Shown here: in pieces, positions 63,860 to 64,000 of the stretch
Layout of the letters: each line of letters opens with the position of its first letter
How positions within the stretch are numbered: position 1 is the first letter of the stretch
Assembly: GCF_000183425.1 (NCBI RefSeq)
Contig: NC_014759.1
Location: forward strand, 1,240,001-1,304,000
Reading direction: 5' to 3'
Length of the DNA stretch: 64,000 nt
Source: Marivirga tractuosa DSM 4126
GTDB taxonomy: Bacteria; Bacteroidota; Bacteroidia; Cytophagales; Cyclobacteriaceae
Translations under genes and position numbers: made by a program
Notes under the pieces: model-generated
Databases searched by the model: none
What the model was told of the DNA's origin: nothing
Seen by the model: only the letters and a program-made list of their open reading frames with translations

Positions 63860-64000
63860 AGATAATAATTACCGTCACTAGCCTAAAAGATTGGGATTTT
63901 GACATACAAGACGTAGAAGTTGTCACGGGAAAACAGTACCTGACCAATCCTGTTTATTCTAAATTAAAAAATGCCAGGGTTTTTAACCTTTGCAGAGATT
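63856..64000 (+). CDS. RimK-like ATP-grasp protein, N-terminal part (runs off the window)
   Basis: 48 codons to the window edge. The start IIITVTSLKDWDFDIQDVEV and VVTGKQYLTNPVYSKLKNAR fit the N-terminal RimK-like (RLAN) domain of ATP-grasp amidoligases. The ATG overlaps the stop of the C39-like gene. The ATP-grasp core is not in the window, so the assignment depends on these residues and the neighbour. Confidence 0.6.
   Translation, partial: MKIIITVTSLKDWDFDIQDVEVVTGKQYLTNPVYSKLKNARVFNLCRD

Overview
The window reads as a chromosomal segment of an AT-rich Bacteroidota, most likely a marine gliding member of the Cytophagales (Marivirga-like; this is an inference). Supporting signs are a type IX secretion (T9SS) gliding-type C-terminal domain, a giant PKD-repeat surface protein, an OmpA/PD40 protein, a TPR-CHAT protein, Bacteroidota-type promoters (TTTG, about 19 nt, then TAnnTTTG), a ribosomal protein THX homologue and a Bacteroidota-type AMP nucleosidase. 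No rRNA, tRNA, CRISPR array, prophage or insertion sequence was seen. Most of the segment is core metabolism and envelope biology.

Layout. 1-3.7 kb: an MMPL/RND exporter that runs off the left edge, then a photolyase/cryptochrome. 3.8-12.5 kb: aconitase (broken by a -1 frameshift), pyruvate carboxylase and, divergently, methionyl-tRNA synthetase. 12.7-18 kb: an Fe-S APS/PAPS reductase, an orphan 7TM histidine kinase, a lipoprotein and an SDR epimerase. 18-23.7 kb: a 1760-aa PKD protein that lacks a sorting domain, preceded by a small secreted protein that is almost only a T9SS sorting domain. 24-27 kb: bioF-bioD-bioA with 4-nt overlaps. 27-36 kb: an outer-membrane barrel, then an apparent operon of exported TPR-CHAT protease-like protein, PD40-OmpA protein and an unknown exported protein. 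36-46 kb: M1 peptidase; acyl-CoA dehydrogenase plus transglutaminase-like pair facing a TetR regulator with two palindromic operators; small proteins, including a frameshifted lipoprotein; MazG; amidohydrolase; AMP nucleosidase; an orphan HsdR-N-like protein. 46-53 kb: class IV aminotransferase, serine dehydratase subunit, TolC-adaptor pair without its pump, a surface-repeat protein, and a SatD/DUF3307 pair. 53.2-61.7 kb: the complete tryptophan operon trpE-G-D-C-F-B-A followed by a DAHP synthase. 61.7-64 kb: ribosomal protein THX, a Ca/Na antiporter, and a C39-like peptidase overlapping the start of a probable RimK-like ATP-grasp ligase.

The most notable signal is upstream of trpE. Two short leader peptides, each carrying three consecutive Trp codons, are each followed by an intrinsic terminator. 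This is a tandem attenuator. In the second unit an 8-nt element overlapping the leader stop codon is perfectly complementary to the terminator loop and 3' arm, which gives a simple ribosome-masking switch.

Other points: two genes are broken at the same decamer (one A missing from an A run); a GC-rich REP-like element supplies the stop codons and C-terminal tails of several trp genes; and the giant PKD protein and its missing sorting domain lie in adjacent genes.
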